Source: Bacteroidetes bacterium GWF2_41_31 (GTDB lineage Bacteria; Bacteroidota; Bacteroidia; Bacteroidales; F082). From it: a stretch of 44,846 bases of DNA. A model generated the notes under the pieces. The model was not told the origin of the DNA and searched no databases. It was given only the letters and a program-made list of their open reading frames with translations. A program made the translations under genes and the position numbers. Positions 26,103 to 35,668 of the stretch are shown here, piece after piece. The stretch is taken from assembly GCA_001769215.1 (NCBI GenBank), contig MEOL01000002.1, positions 1 through 44,846 on the forward strand, given 5' to 3'. The first letter of the stretch is position 1; the number at the start of each line of letters is the position of its first letter.

Positions 26103-29100
26103 ATGAAATATAGCGCACTTTCGTTTACCATTGTTATGTTACTGATTTCCACACGGCTTTTCTCCATTGACTATCGTTTTCATGAATCGCTGCGTTGGCA
26201 AAAGATTCAGAAGGTAGTGTGGCTTGAAGATGAAATCATTTTCCGTCCCGCATTCGAGAGTGCATTTTATCATGAGAATAGCAATTTGCCACACTTTAAT
26301 AAAAACTACCGAATTCACACCTCTTTTGCCAAGGCAGAAGTTCACATCGACCAGGCCATTTATGCTCCGGTGACCATTGAAGAAAAAGAATCCCTCTTGA
26401 CTTCAAAGGAATGGATTAAAGAAATCAAACCTTCAGCATCAATAATCAAGCTCCAGAAAGAACCCTGGCTTTCAATTGACCTGGTTCCCATCAGGTGGAA
26501 CGATAGCCTGCAGAATTTTGAAAAACTGATTTCCTTTGATTTAGTAGCCGAGCTAACAGAATTCCCTGAACCAAAAACAAAGGTGGCAGGCTATGCAGAC
26601 CAAAGTGTGCTGGCCTCAGGTGCCTGGTATAAAATACGTGTTACCGAATCAGGGATCTATAAGGTGACGTTTTCAGATTTACAAGCCATGGGATTTGATA
26701 TGAGTGCCAACCCGGACCATATTTCCATATTCGGAAACGGCGGTGGAACACTTCCTGAGAAAAATGACGAACCTGTGTACGATGACCTGACGGAAAACCC
26801 CATTCAAATGGTGGATGGTGGCGATGGCAGCTTCGACCAGGGAGATTATTTCCTGTTTTATGCGCAAGGCCCGGTCATTTGGAAGTGGAACCCATTCGAT
26901 CAGGCATTTTATCATCTGAACAACTATTATAGTGATTATGCTTATTATTTTATTACCGCTCTGAACCGTCCGGCAAAGCACATCCAAAACATGGAGGCAC
27001 CATCCGGTAATCCCACATTGGAAATAAACGATTTTATCGATTATTCAGTTCACGAAATCGATACCCGCAACATTGCCGGTGTTGGGCGCATTTGGTTTGG
27101 CGAATTGTACGATTTGTCGTCGTTGAGCTATGATTTTATCTTCAACTTCCCAAATGTTGTCAAATCCAGCAATTCGGGATTTTTTAAAGGCAATTTCGCT
27201 GCCGATGCATCAGGTGCCAGTGCTTTTAAAATCGACCTCAACGGAAACAACATGAATACCATAAGCATTGACCCAACTTCAGGCAATTACGACTTTGGAA
27301 AAGAAAAATTGATCAGTTTCAGGTTTTTGCCCAAGGACGAAAATATCTTGGTCACCACTACCTATCAACGCAGTAACACCAGTTCAATTGGGTTTTTAGA
27401 TTATATTGAGATCAATGTGCGCCGATCGCTTGTCATGACCGGGAATCAAATGATTTTTAGAAATGTGCATACCGAAGCAAATCAAGTGGCTAATTACCAA
27501 CTGAACAATGCCTCTTCCGAAATTTCGGTTTGGGATATTTCTACCCCGGTTGAGCCAAAGAAAGTAACAGCACAAACTAATGGAAACGGGTTAACATTTA
27601 AATCGTTGACCTCTTCGGTTAATCAATTCATCGCTTTTAACCAATCGGATTACAAGACCGTTGAATTTGTTGAATTGATTGCCAACCAAAACCTGCATGC
27701 CATCAGGAACATAGACTATTTAATCGTTTGTCATCCCGACTTTCTGGAACAGGCCAACCGGCTTGCCGATTTTCACCGGACCATGGGAAACCTAAAGACA
27801 GAAGTAGTTACTGTAGGTCAGGTGTATAATGAGTTTTCGTCCGGCGCACAAGATATTACAGCCATCCGTAATTTTGCCAGGATGTTGTATAATGATAGCG
27901 ATCCCGGAGCCGAGCTTAAATACCTGCTTCTTTTTGGTGACGCTTCTTACGACTATAAAGACCGCATAGCCGACAATTCCAATTTTGTACCCTGCTGGGA
28001 GTCTTCTACCTTCCCGCTCAATATCATCAATTCTATCGCCTCGGACGACTACTTTGGATTTCTGGATGATGGAGAAGGTATCGAAAGTTCGGGTTCTGAC
28101 CGGGTAGATATTGGCATCGGAAGATTTGTGGTGGCCAATGAACAAGAAGCCACGGATGCCGTGGATAAAATCATTCATTATTCAACCAACAGTCCGGCGG
28201 TCATGGCTCCATGGCGCAATGTGATCACCTTCGTGGCTGATGATGGCGACAGCAATATCCACATGAGCGATGCTGAATCTCTTACCGGTTTTTTAGGAAC
28301 CAACTACCCTGTTTACAATATCAACAAAATATATGTAGATGCCTATGAACAATCGAGTACTCCGGGTGGGCAAAAAGCCCCTCAGGTGAACCGGGCGATC
28401 AATCTACAGATGGAAAAAGGGACTTTGATTTTCAACTACTCAGGGCATGGGGGTGAAATTGGCCTCGGACATGAACAGTACGTCCAAATCCCGGACATCA
28501 ACTCCTGGAGCAATTTTGACAAACTCACGGTTTTTATCACGGCCACCTGTGAATTTACCCGTTACGACGATCCTAACCGCGTATCAGCCGGAGAACAGGT
28601 GTTTTTAAATAGAAAAGGTGGTGCCATCGCTTTATTCACCACCACACGCGCCACTTATGCTGCTGCAAACGTTGCCTTAAATATGGACATCTATCAGGAC
28701 AATATGTTCCAAAAAATAAATGGAAAATACCCCGCTTTTGGTGATATCATCCGTAAATCGAAACGCCGTGGTTCGGCTAACGACAGGAAGTTTATTCTTG
28801 TTGGCGATCCGGCTTGTAAGATGGCCTATCCTGAATATACTGTAGAAACTACTGAAGTGAACATGAATCCTGTGGGCGGAATACCCGATACCCTCAGGGC
28901 TTTGGATATGATAACGGTCAGCGGCCGCATCGTCGACCAAACAGGAACGTCAATTTCTGATTTTCAAGGTGAAATTTTCCCAATCGTGTACGACAAACTT
29001 TCAGAAGTGATCACCTATGGAGACGAAAGCTCCCCAAAAAAGTTTTATCTCCGGAAGAATATCCTGTTCAACGGAAAGGCATCCATTCAGAATGGGGCTT

Positions 29101-29909
29101 TTAGCTTTGAATTTATGATGCCCAAAGACATTGCCTATCATTACGGACCGGGTAAGATCAGTTACTATTTTCGTAACGAGGTTACCGATGGTAATGGATA
29201 TTACGAAAACTTTATCGTGGGTAGTTTTAACCCCGATGCCTTGCAAGACACCATCGGCCCAGACATCGAAATCTACCTTTTCGACACGACATTTACCCCC
29301 GGAAGCACTGTAAACCAATACCCTGTTCTTTTTGCAAAAGTTAGCGATGAAAGCGGGATTAATACCACCGGCTCAGGAATTGGGCATGATATTGTAACCA
29401 CTTTGGATGAGGATGTTAACCTGGCCTATGTGCTCAACGATTTTTATGAAGCTAACGAAAACAGTTTTAATAGCGGCACCATCAGCTATCCCTTCGACCA
29501 ACTTTCGGAAGGGGAACACCAGCTCAGTCTAAAAGTATGGGATGTACACAACAACTCCTCCATCGCCTATTTGCCCTTTGTTGTGGTGACCTCTGCCAAT
29601 GTTATCGTAGATAACCTGCGCAATTTCCCCAATCCTTTCAGTCAATCGACCAAATTCACCTTTTCGCACAACCAGACAGGTAACGAACTCGATGTAATTA
29701 TTCATATTTACAGGGTTGATGGATCACTGGTACGGTCGCTCGAAACAAAAATTGATGCCGAAGGATATCAAATCGATCCACTTGAATGGGATGGTACCAC
29801 CGATCAGGGTGGAAAAATCGGCCGTGGTTTTTACGTTTATAACGTGGTTGTAAGAAATAAAAACGGACAGATGGGCCAGGATCAGTCAAAGCTTGTATAC
29901 ATCAAGTAA
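26103..29909 (+). CDS. porU: PorU-type C25 cysteine peptidase, first copy (T9SS sortase candidate)
   Basis: 1268 residues with a signal peptide (MKYSALSFTIVMLLISTRLFS). The central part is a gingipain-like C25 peptidase domain: LLLFGDASYDYKDR, DIGIGRFVVANEQEA, then the catalytic pair His782 in NYSGHGGEIG and Cys816 in TATCEFTRYDDP. The C-terminal 90 residues (NFPNPFSQSTKFTF, WDGTTDQGGKIGRGFYVY) are a FlgD/CTD-like immunoglobulin domain. PorU is the surface transpeptidase that removes sorting domains and attaches cargo to A-LPS. Both catalytic residues are present, so it should be active. It is followed 72 bases later by a full-length paralogue, and which copy is the housekeeping sortase cannot be decided here. 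Confidence 0.88.
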   Translation: MKYSALSFTIVMLLISTRLFSIDYRFHESLRWQKIQKVVWLEDEIIFRPAFESAFYHENSNLPHFNKNYRIHTSFAKAEVHIDQAIYAPVTIEEKESLLTSKEWIKEIKPSASIIKLQKEPWLSIDLVPIRWNDSLQNFEKLISFDLVAELTEFPEPKTKVAGYADQSVLASGAWYKIRVTESGIYKVTFSDLQAMGFDMSANPDHISIFGNGGGTLPEKNDEPVYDDLTENPIQMVDGGDGSFDQGDYFLFYAQGPVIWKWNPFDQAFYHLNNYYSDYAYYFITALNRPAKHIQNMEAPSGNPTLEINDFIDYSVHEIDTRNIAGVGRIWFGELYDLSSLSYDFIFNFPNVVKSSNSGFFKGNFAADASGASAFKIDLNGNNMNTISIDPTSGNYDFGKEKLISFRFLPKDENILVTTTYQRSNTSSIGFLDYIEINVRRSLVMTGNQMIFRNVHTEANQVANYQLNNASSEISVWDISTPVEPKKVTAQTNGNGLTFKSLTSSVNQFIAFNQSDYKTVEFVELIANQNLHAIRNIDYLIVCHPDFLEQANRLADFHRTMGNLKTEVVTVGQVYNEFSSGAQDITAIRNFARMLYNDSDPGAELKYLLLFGDASYDYKDRIADNSNFVPCWESSTFPLNIINSIASDDYFGFLDDGEGIESSGSDRVDIGIGRFVVANEQEATDAVDKIIHYSTNSPAVMAPWRNVITFVADDGDSNIHMSDAESLTGFLGTNYPVYNINKIYVDAYEQSSTPGGQKAPQVNRAINLQMEKGTLIFNYSGHGGEIGLGHEQYVQIPDINSWSNFDKLTVFITATCEFTRYDDPNRVSAGEQVFLNRKGGAIALFTTTRATYAAANVALNMDIYQDNMFQKINGKYPAFGDIIRKSKRRGSANDRKFILVGDPACKMAYPEYTVETTEVNMNPVGGIPDTLRALDMITVSGRIVDQTGTSISDFQGEIFPIVYDKLSEVITYGDESSPKKFYLRKNILFNGKASIQNGAFSFEFMMPKDIAYHYGPGKISYYFRNEVTDGNGYYENFIVGSFNPDALQDTIGPDIEIYLFDTTFTPGSTVNQYPVLFAKVSDESGINTTGSGIGHDIVTTLDEDVNLAYVLNDFYEANENSFNSGTISYPFDQLSEGEHQLSLKVWDVHNNSSIAYLPFVVVTSANVIVDNLRNFPNPFSQSTKFTFSHNQTGNELDVIIHIYRVDGSLVRSLETKIDAEGYQIDPLEWDGTTDQGGKIGRGFYVYNVVVRNKNGQMGQDQSKLVYIK

Positions 29910-29936
29910 GTGGTGTACTGACAACGAATATGTTAT

Positions 29937-29944
29937 TATTTTTG
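29937..29944 (+). promoter_or_regulatory. -7 element candidate between the two porU genes
   Basis: TATTTTTG matches TAnnTTTG and ends 37 bases before the ATG at 29982, suggesting that the second peptidase can be transcribed on its own. No TTG lies at the ideal spacing. Confidence 0.4.
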
Positions 29945-29981
29945 TCACCTCAATACGGTTATAGAATACAATACTACACCA

Positions 29982-32900
29982 ATGAAAAAATTGATACTAC
30001 TATATTGCCTCTTATTTTCAGCCACCCTGACCCGGGCGCAGGATGACGTTCAAATAAAATTAAATTACACCGACCTATTATCGGTATCCACCTCCGGTGG
30101 ACAAACCATCCACTATTATTCTTTCATAGGTGCCACCAACAAACCTGAATATGGATCTCTGCCCCTTCTGCTGACCGAAGTTAAACTGCCCGATGTGGTG
30201 TTCGATTGCGCGGCTCATTTAGAAGAAATAAGAGAAGAGCCCATTGCTCCAGAAGAAGCTGACCAGCTTAATGACATGGAATTGTGTAGTTCATCTTATC
30301 AGGTTATCACTGAAAAATCAGGTACCAGAGCCATGATTTACGTGCTGCCTTTCAGACGCGATACCGTCAACAACAGGTTCCTGAGGCTAACAGCTGCGAA
30401 ACTCAAACTTACCTACTTCCCTGCTGAACCAATAAATCCACCCGCACGAAAATCAACCGACTATGCTGCCCGTTCTGTACTGGAAAACGGAACATGGTTT
30501 AAATTGGGAGCAGTGGACCGGGGAGTTTATCGGCTTGATTATCCATTTTTTGAATCACTCGGAATCGACCCTGCACAACTTAACCCCACGAAAATAGGTG
30601 TTTTTGGTAACTACAACGGACTGCTTCCTGAAATTAATTATTCCCCACGCATCGACGATCTGGAGGAAAATGCCATAAAACGGGTTGGGATGGAAGATGG
30701 TGTGTTTAATCAGCAGGATTATATCTTGTTTTATGGGGAGTCGCCTACCACCTATCACTACAACCAGTTCGATCGACACTATAACCACGAACAAAATTTA
30801 TATGCCGACACCATCTATTATTTTCTGACGCTTGATCAGGGTTCAGGCAAGAGCATCACCAACCTGCAATCCACTTCAATAACTCCGACTCTCGTGGTCA
30901 ATCAATTTTTGGATGCCCAAAGTCATGAAAAAGAAGTGAAAAACCTGTTGTCTTCAGGCAAGTTGTGGTTTGGTGAAGAATTCACCGGCGACACCACCGA
31001 ACGTGTATTTACCTTCCGGTTCCCTCATCTGGTAACTAATTTTCCGGTGCATGTCAAGGTACAAATGGCAGCCCGAAGTTTCGTCTATACCTATTTTGAT
31101 TTAAGTGTAAACGACAAAACAGTCATTGATTCTACCTTGTTCCTCAAAGTCACACCTTCATCTCATGCCTATGCTTTTAAGGCAAATAAATCGGCTACTT
31201 TCTTTGAAGACAATGACCTGCTCAATGTAACCATCCGTTATTATTCAGAAGATAGAAACGCCATATCCTGGCTCGATTATATTGAATTGAATGTTAAGCG
31301 GGAGTTGATATACGGAGGAGGTCAAATGATCTTCCATGAACCTGATGCCGAACAGTCGGGTCAAATTGCGCGTTTCAATATAAGGCAAGTGGACAAACCT
31401 GTGCAGATTTGGGCCATCACCAACAACCTACAACCAAAAAATATTGAATTCCAAAATACAAACGACACCCTCCATTTTACCCTCAACGATGCAGGAGAAC
31501 GCGATTTCATCATTTTCGATGAGGATCACTACCTTACACCTGTTGAGACCGTGTCGGTTTCAAACCAAAATCTACATGGCTTCGACCAGCTAAACATGGT
31601 CATTGTTGCGCCTTTGATTTTTGCCGAACAAGCCAATCGCATTGCAGACCTTCATGAAAGTGTAGATGGGATACACTCCATCGTGGTAACACCCGAACAG
31701 ATATACAACGAGTTTTCATCAGGATCGCAAGATGTGAGTGCCATCCGTGATTTTATGAAAATGCTGAACGATAAAGGAGCTTTCGGCAACAAACCCGGCT
31801 ACCTCCTGCTGTTTGGAGATGCGTCGTTCGATTATAAACACCGCATCCCTGGAAATACCAATGTGGTTCCAACTTATGAATCACTCGAATCGTTAACTGA
31901 AACGGGTTCCTTTGTCACGGATGATTATTTTGGCTTACTCGGTGAATATGAAGGAGGAAGCGCCAGTGGTGAATTGGACCTGGGTATTGGTCGATTCCCG
32001 GTTTCAACATCAGAACAGGCATGGAATGCCGTAAACAAGGTGGGAAATTATGTACTCAACAAACAGGCTGTCACCGGCGATTGGCGCAGCATTGTGTGTT
32101 TTATTGCCGATGATCAGGACTCGAACCTGCACATGAACCAGGCTGAGGATATGGCCGCGATTGCCGACACGCTGCACAGCGGTATCAGGATCAACAAGAT
32201 CTATTCAGACGCTTTTGCCATTAAAAAAACATCGGCGGGGTTCCGCTACCCCGATGTAAATGTCAACATCAACAACCAGGTGGAAAAAGGGGCTACCATC
32301 ATCAATTACACCGGTCATGGTGGATTAATTGGCTGGTCAGATGAATTAATTTTGGATGTACCCGCCATTATCGGATTCAAAAACCTGAATAACCTGCCGC
32401 TATTTATTACGGCCACCTGCGAGTTTAGCCGGTTCGATAATCCGGAATTTACTTCAGCAGGTGAATATGTCTATCTGAACCCACAAGGAGGCGCGATAGC
32501 CCTATTAACCACCACCCGGTTGGCTTATGCTCATGCGAATATTGTTGTAAATACGCGGCTTTACCAAAATCTGTTTAATAAAGAAAATGGAGAATTGCCG
32601 CGCCTGGGTGATTTGATTCGTTTGGCTAAAACACCCTCGAATGCCAATTACCTGAATTTTGCCCTGCTGGGTGATCCCGCCCTGCGTCTTTCATTCCCAC
32701 TGTATAATATCGTTACCGACTCTATTAACAACGTGGATGCAACCCTGTCGAGCGATACGGCAAAGGCATTAACTGTTGTTTCGGTAGCAGGTTCGGTGGT
32801 TGATGAACAGGGGATACCTCTTAATGACTTTAACGGGATTATTTATCCAACTGTTTATGATAAAAAAGTAAAATACACCACCCTTGGAAATATGGGGTCC

Positions 32901-33791
32901 AGCTCACCGGAGAACTTTTATCTGTACAACAGGGTATTATTTAAAGGGAAAACGACCGTCACAAATGGCGAATTTGGCTTTACTTTTATGATGCCTAAAG
33001 ACATTGCTTATTCCTTTGGATATGGACAAATAAGCTACTATGCGATCGACAGCCTTACTTTTGATGATGCCTGGGGTGATTATAACCATCTTATGATAGG
33101 CGGAGTTGACCAGGATGCAGTGGTGGATTTGGAAGGCCCGCAAATAGAGGCTTATCTCAATAATTCCGATTTTAAATCAGGGGATGTGGTCACCAGTAAA
33201 TCGGTGCTTATGGCGCGAATTTTCGATCCCGGCGGGATTAATTTTACCAGCAGCGGACTGGGTCGTGATTTGGTGATGACGCTGGATGGCGACTATGGCA
33301 ATTCCGTGCAATTAAAAGACTATTTCGCCATCGATATGGATTCGTATCAACAGGGAATGGTTAATTATGCATTCGACAACCTTACACAAGGATTGCACTC
33401 GCTCACCATAAAAGCATGGGATCTTCAGAATAATTCATCAGAGACAAGCTTTGATTTTTATGTCAACGACCAGGCCGAAATTGCAGTCAGTCAGGTATTA
33501 AACTTTCCAAACCCATTTTCTGATCAGACCCGTTTTGAGTTTAATCACAATAAACAAGGTGTTCCACTCGAAATTAAAATTACCATTTTCGACAAGGAAG
33601 GACGTTGGATAACCGAGCTGAGCCAAAAAAGCAACAATGGAATTTCGACTATAGAACCCATTTACTGGGATGGAACAAATGCAACTGGTGCAAAGGTTGA
33701 TGACGGTTTATATGTCTATCGCGTTGAAGTGACCGACCAGACTGGGAACATCACCATCAGACAACAAAAAATGATAAAATCCACAAAATAA
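29982..33791 (+). CDS. porU: PorU-type C25 cysteine peptidase, second copy
   Basis: 1269 residues, almost the same length as the preceding gene, with a signal peptide ending TRAQD. Domain order is the same: pro-region, C25 domain with LLLFGDASFDYKHR and DLGIGRFPVSTSEQA, His779 in NYTGHGGLIG, Cys813 in TATCEFSRFDNP, and a C-terminal FlgD-like domain (NFPNPFSDQTRFEF, WDGTNATGAKVDDGLYVYRV). His-to-Cys spacing (34) is identical in both copies. The N-terminal third is much more divergent than the C25 domain, so this is an old paralogue rather than a recent duplicate. It lies next to porV, the usual neighbour and shuttle partner of PorU. It may be a second sortase with different cargo, or the main one. 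Confidence 0.86.
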   Translation: MKKLILLYCLLFSATLTRAQDDVQIKLNYTDLLSVSTSGGQTIHYYSFIGATNKPEYGSLPLLLTEVKLPDVVFDCAAHLEEIREEPIAPEEADQLNDMELCSSSYQVITEKSGTRAMIYVLPFRRDTVNNRFLRLTAAKLKLTYFPAEPINPPARKSTDYAARSVLENGTWFKLGAVDRGVYRLDYPFFESLGIDPAQLNPTKIGVFGNYNGLLPEINYSPRIDDLEENAIKRVGMEDGVFNQQDYILFYGESPTTYHYNQFDRHYNHEQNLYADTIYYFLTLDQGSGKSITNLQSTSITPTLVVNQFLDAQSHEKEVKNLLSSGKLWFGEEFTGDTTERVFTFRFPHLVTNFPVHVKVQMAARSFVYTYFDLSVNDKTVIDSTLFLKVTPSSHAYAFKANKSATFFEDNDLLNVTIRYYSEDRNAISWLDYIELNVKRELIYGGGQMIFHEPDAEQSGQIARFNIRQVDKPVQIWAITNNLQPKNIEFQNTNDTLHFTLNDAGERDFIIFDEDHYLTPVETVSVSNQNLHGFDQLNMVIVAPLIFAEQANRIADLHESVDGIHSIVVTPEQIYNEFSSGSQDVSAIRDFMKMLNDKGAFGNKPGYLLLFGDASFDYKHRIPGNTNVVPTYESLESLTETGSFVTDDYFGLLGEYEGGSASGELDLGIGRFPVSTSEQAWNAVNKVGNYVLNKQAVTGDWRSIVCFIADDQDSNLHMNQAEDMAAIADTLHSGIRINKIYSDAFAIKKTSAGFRYPDVNVNINNQVEKGATIINYTGHGGLIGWSDELILDVPAIIGFKNLNNLPLFITATCEFSRFDNPEFTSAGEYVYLNPQGGAIALLTTTRLAYAHANIVVNTRLYQNLFNKENGELPRLGDLIRLAKTPSNANYLNFALLGDPALRLSFPLYNIVTDSINNVDATLSSDTAKALTVVSVAGSVVDEQGIPLNDFNGIIYPTVYDKKVKYTTLGNMGSSSPENFYLYNRVLFKGKTTVTNGEFGFTFMMPKDIAYSFGYGQISYYAIDSLTFDDAWGDYNHLMIGGVDQDAVVDLEGPQIEAYLNNSDFKSGDVVTSKSVLMARIFDPGGINFTSSGLGRDLVMTLDGDYGNSVQLKDYFAIDMDSYQQGMVNYAFDNLTQGLHSLTIKAWDLQNNSSETSFDFYVNDQAEIAVSQVLNFPNPFSDQTRFEFNHNKQGVPLEIKITIFDKEGRWITELSQKSNNGISTIEPIYWDGTNATGAKVDDGLYVYRVEVTDQTGNITIRQQKMIKSTK

Positions 33792-33923
33792 ATTCCAATT
33801 ATTTTAGTTTTAGATGAACAAAAAACTTGATCATTTATATTTAATGCATGGAAAACATCTAAAATATCCACTTAAATTTATCCGTGATCTTCCTTTTGAA
33901 TAATATAACTTGAATTTAATCGT

Positions 33924-33931
33924 TAGTTTTG
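33924..33931 (+). promoter_or_regulatory. -7 element candidate for porV
   Basis: TAGTTTTG matches TAnnTTTG and ends 28 bases before the ATG at 33960, within a 168-base gap after the second porU. Candidate -33 boxes are not at the ideal spacing. Confidence 0.4.
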
Positions 33932-33959
33932 CAAACCTTTATAATTATTAGTCAGATAG

Positions 33960-35162
33960 ATGAAACATAAGATCTTACTTGTAGCTCTGCTCGCAGCTTT
34001 TACATTGGAATTAACCGCTCAAAGTTCTATCGAGAAAAACGGTCAAACCCTTAACACCATTACTACAGCTGTACCTTTATTGATGATTGGCCCCGATGCC
34101 CGCGCCGGTGGAATGGGAGACGGAGGTGTAGCGTCAACACCTGATATCAACTCCATGCATTGGAATGCAGCCAAATACTCACGCATAAAAGATGACATGG
34201 GTTTCTCGTTTAACTATACTCCCTGGCTTAGGAACCTCGTAAACGACATCAACCTGGCTTACGTATCATTTTACAAAAGAATAGACAATGTTTCCACGGT
34301 TGCAGCTACCTTAAGGTATTTTTCGCTCGGTGAAATTACCTTTACCAACGATGTAGGCGACCCGTTAGGAACTTATAAACCCAATGAATTTGCCGTCGAT
34401 GCGGCCTATTCAAGGATACTCACCGATAAATTGTCGTTGGCCGTAGCCGGTAGATTTATTTATTCAAACCTGACACAGGGACAATATGTTCAGGGTGTTG
34501 AAACCAGCGCAGGAACTTCTGTAGCTGCCGACGTGAGTTTGTATTGGGAAGATGAAGTAAATTGGTTTGCCTCTACACCCGCCTCCTTCGCATGGGGTAT
34601 CAACATCTCCAATATTGGAAATAAAATATCTTACTCCAAAACAAATATTGAAAGGGACTTCATCCCAACCAATTTCCGAATCGGACCTCGTCTGACCCTC
34701 GATCTGGATGATTATAACACCATTTCATTCCAAGTGGATGTAAACAAACTCCTTGTGCCTACGCCTCCAATTTACTCCGATAGTCTTTTCAATTCTGACG
34801 GGAGCCGTTTAATTGAAGAGGGAATGAACCCAAATGTTAGTGTGGTTCAGGGCATGATGCAGTCGTGGTATGATGCCCCTGGCGGGTTTTCAGAAGAAAT
34901 GCGGGAATTCAGTTTTGCCGTTGGCACTGAATATTGGTACACCGATGTGTTGGCATTGCGTGGTGGTTTTTACTACGAAGACCTGACCAAAGGAAACCGC
35001 AAGTATGCTACCCTGGGCGTCGGACTCCGTTATAACGTGTTTGGGTTGGATTTTTCGTACCTCATCCCTGTAACAGCCGATCAAAACCCATTGCAAAATA
35101 CCTTGCGATTCTCGTTGATCTTTAACCTGGACAAAGTAGGTAAAAGCAATACTCCCGAATAA
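33960..35162 (+). CDS. porV: Type IX secretion outer-membrane protein PorV (LptO)
   Basis: 400 residues, signal peptide ending ELTAQS. The family start is clear: TTAVPLLMIGPDARAGGMGD, followed by GVASTPDINSMHWNAAKYS. The remainder is a FadL-like beta-barrel with alternating strands to a terminal LRFSLIFNLDKV. PorV binds cargo sorting domains at the T9SS translocon and carries them to PorU for processing. Its place directly downstream of porU matches other Bacteroidota. The stop overlaps the ispF start by one base (TAATG), an operon link between secretion and isoprenoid synthesis that appears to be an arrangement of convenience. Confidence 0.93.
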   Translation: MKHKILLVALLAAFTLELTAQSSIEKNGQTLNTITTAVPLLMIGPDARAGGMGDGGVASTPDINSMHWNAAKYSRIKDDMGFSFNYTPWLRNLVNDINLAYVSFYKRIDNVSTVAATLRYFSLGEITFTNDVGDPLGTYKPNEFAVDAAYSRILTDKLSLAVAGRFIYSNLTQGQYVQGVETSAGTSVAADVSLYWEDEVNWFASTPASFAWGINISNIGNKISYSKTNIERDFIPTNFRIGPRLTLDLDDYNTISFQVDVNKLLVPTPPIYSDSLFNSDGSRLIEEGMNPNVSVVQGMMQSWYDAPGGFSEEMREFSFAVGTEYWYTDVLALRGGFYYEDLTKGNRKYATLGVGLRYNVFGLDFSYLIPVTADQNPLQNTLRFSLIFNLDKVGKSNTPE

Positions 35163-35656
35163 TGACGATGCCATTTCGGGTTGGTATGGGGTACGACGTG
35201 CACCAACTCGTTCCCGGAAGGAAAATGGTGCTGGGAGGCGTTACCATCCCCTCTGACTTCGGACCTGATGGTCATTCAGATGCCGACGTATTGATTCATG
35301 CCATGGCAGATGCCTTGCTCGGTTCACTTGCCTTAGGGGATATTGGTCAGTATTTCCCCCCCTCTGATCTTAGTTTTAAAGACCTGGATAGTACCACCAT
35401 TCTACGTGAAGCAACCAGACTTCTTTTGGAAAGAGGTTATGTTGTTGGCAATATTGATTCGATAGTGGTACTTCAAAGCCCAAAAATCGCACCTTATATT
35501 CCGGAAATGAAAATTCTATTGGCCGATATACTGCAAGTGAATGAGGACGCTGTCTCGGTGAAGGCCACTACTACCGAGAAACTGGGCTTTGTTGGAAGAG
35601 GCGAGGGCATATCGGCTTATGCCACCGTGATGATTGTGAGAAATTCTCAACCTTAA
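35162..35656 (+). CDS. ispF: 2-C-methyl-D-erythritol 2,4-cyclodiphosphate synthase
   Basis: 164 residues, the standard IspF length. The metal-binding GMGYDVHQL (Asp and His) near residue 9, GPDGHSDADVLIHAMADALLG, ALGDIGQYFPP and the C-terminal KATTTEKLGFVGRGEGI are all family signatures. It forms the cyclodiphosphate of the MEP isoprenoid pathway with loss of CMP. The start overlaps the porV stop by one base. It may start at the first ATG or at the second, two codons on (MPFRVGMGYD). Confidence 0.96.
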   Translation: MTMPFRVGMGYDVHQLVPGRKMVLGGVTIPSDFGPDGHSDADVLIHAMADALLGSLALGDIGQYFPPSDLSFKDLDSTTILREATRLLLERGYVVGNIDSIVVLQSPKIAPYIPEMKILLADILQVNEDAVSVKATTTEKLGFVGRGEGISAYATVMIVRNSQP

Positions 35657-35668
35657 TTTGCTATTTTA

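Noticed and set aside
27792-28178. 128-codon minus-strand frame inside the first porU
   Set aside because: Antisense to the conserved C25 domain; no recognisable protein features.
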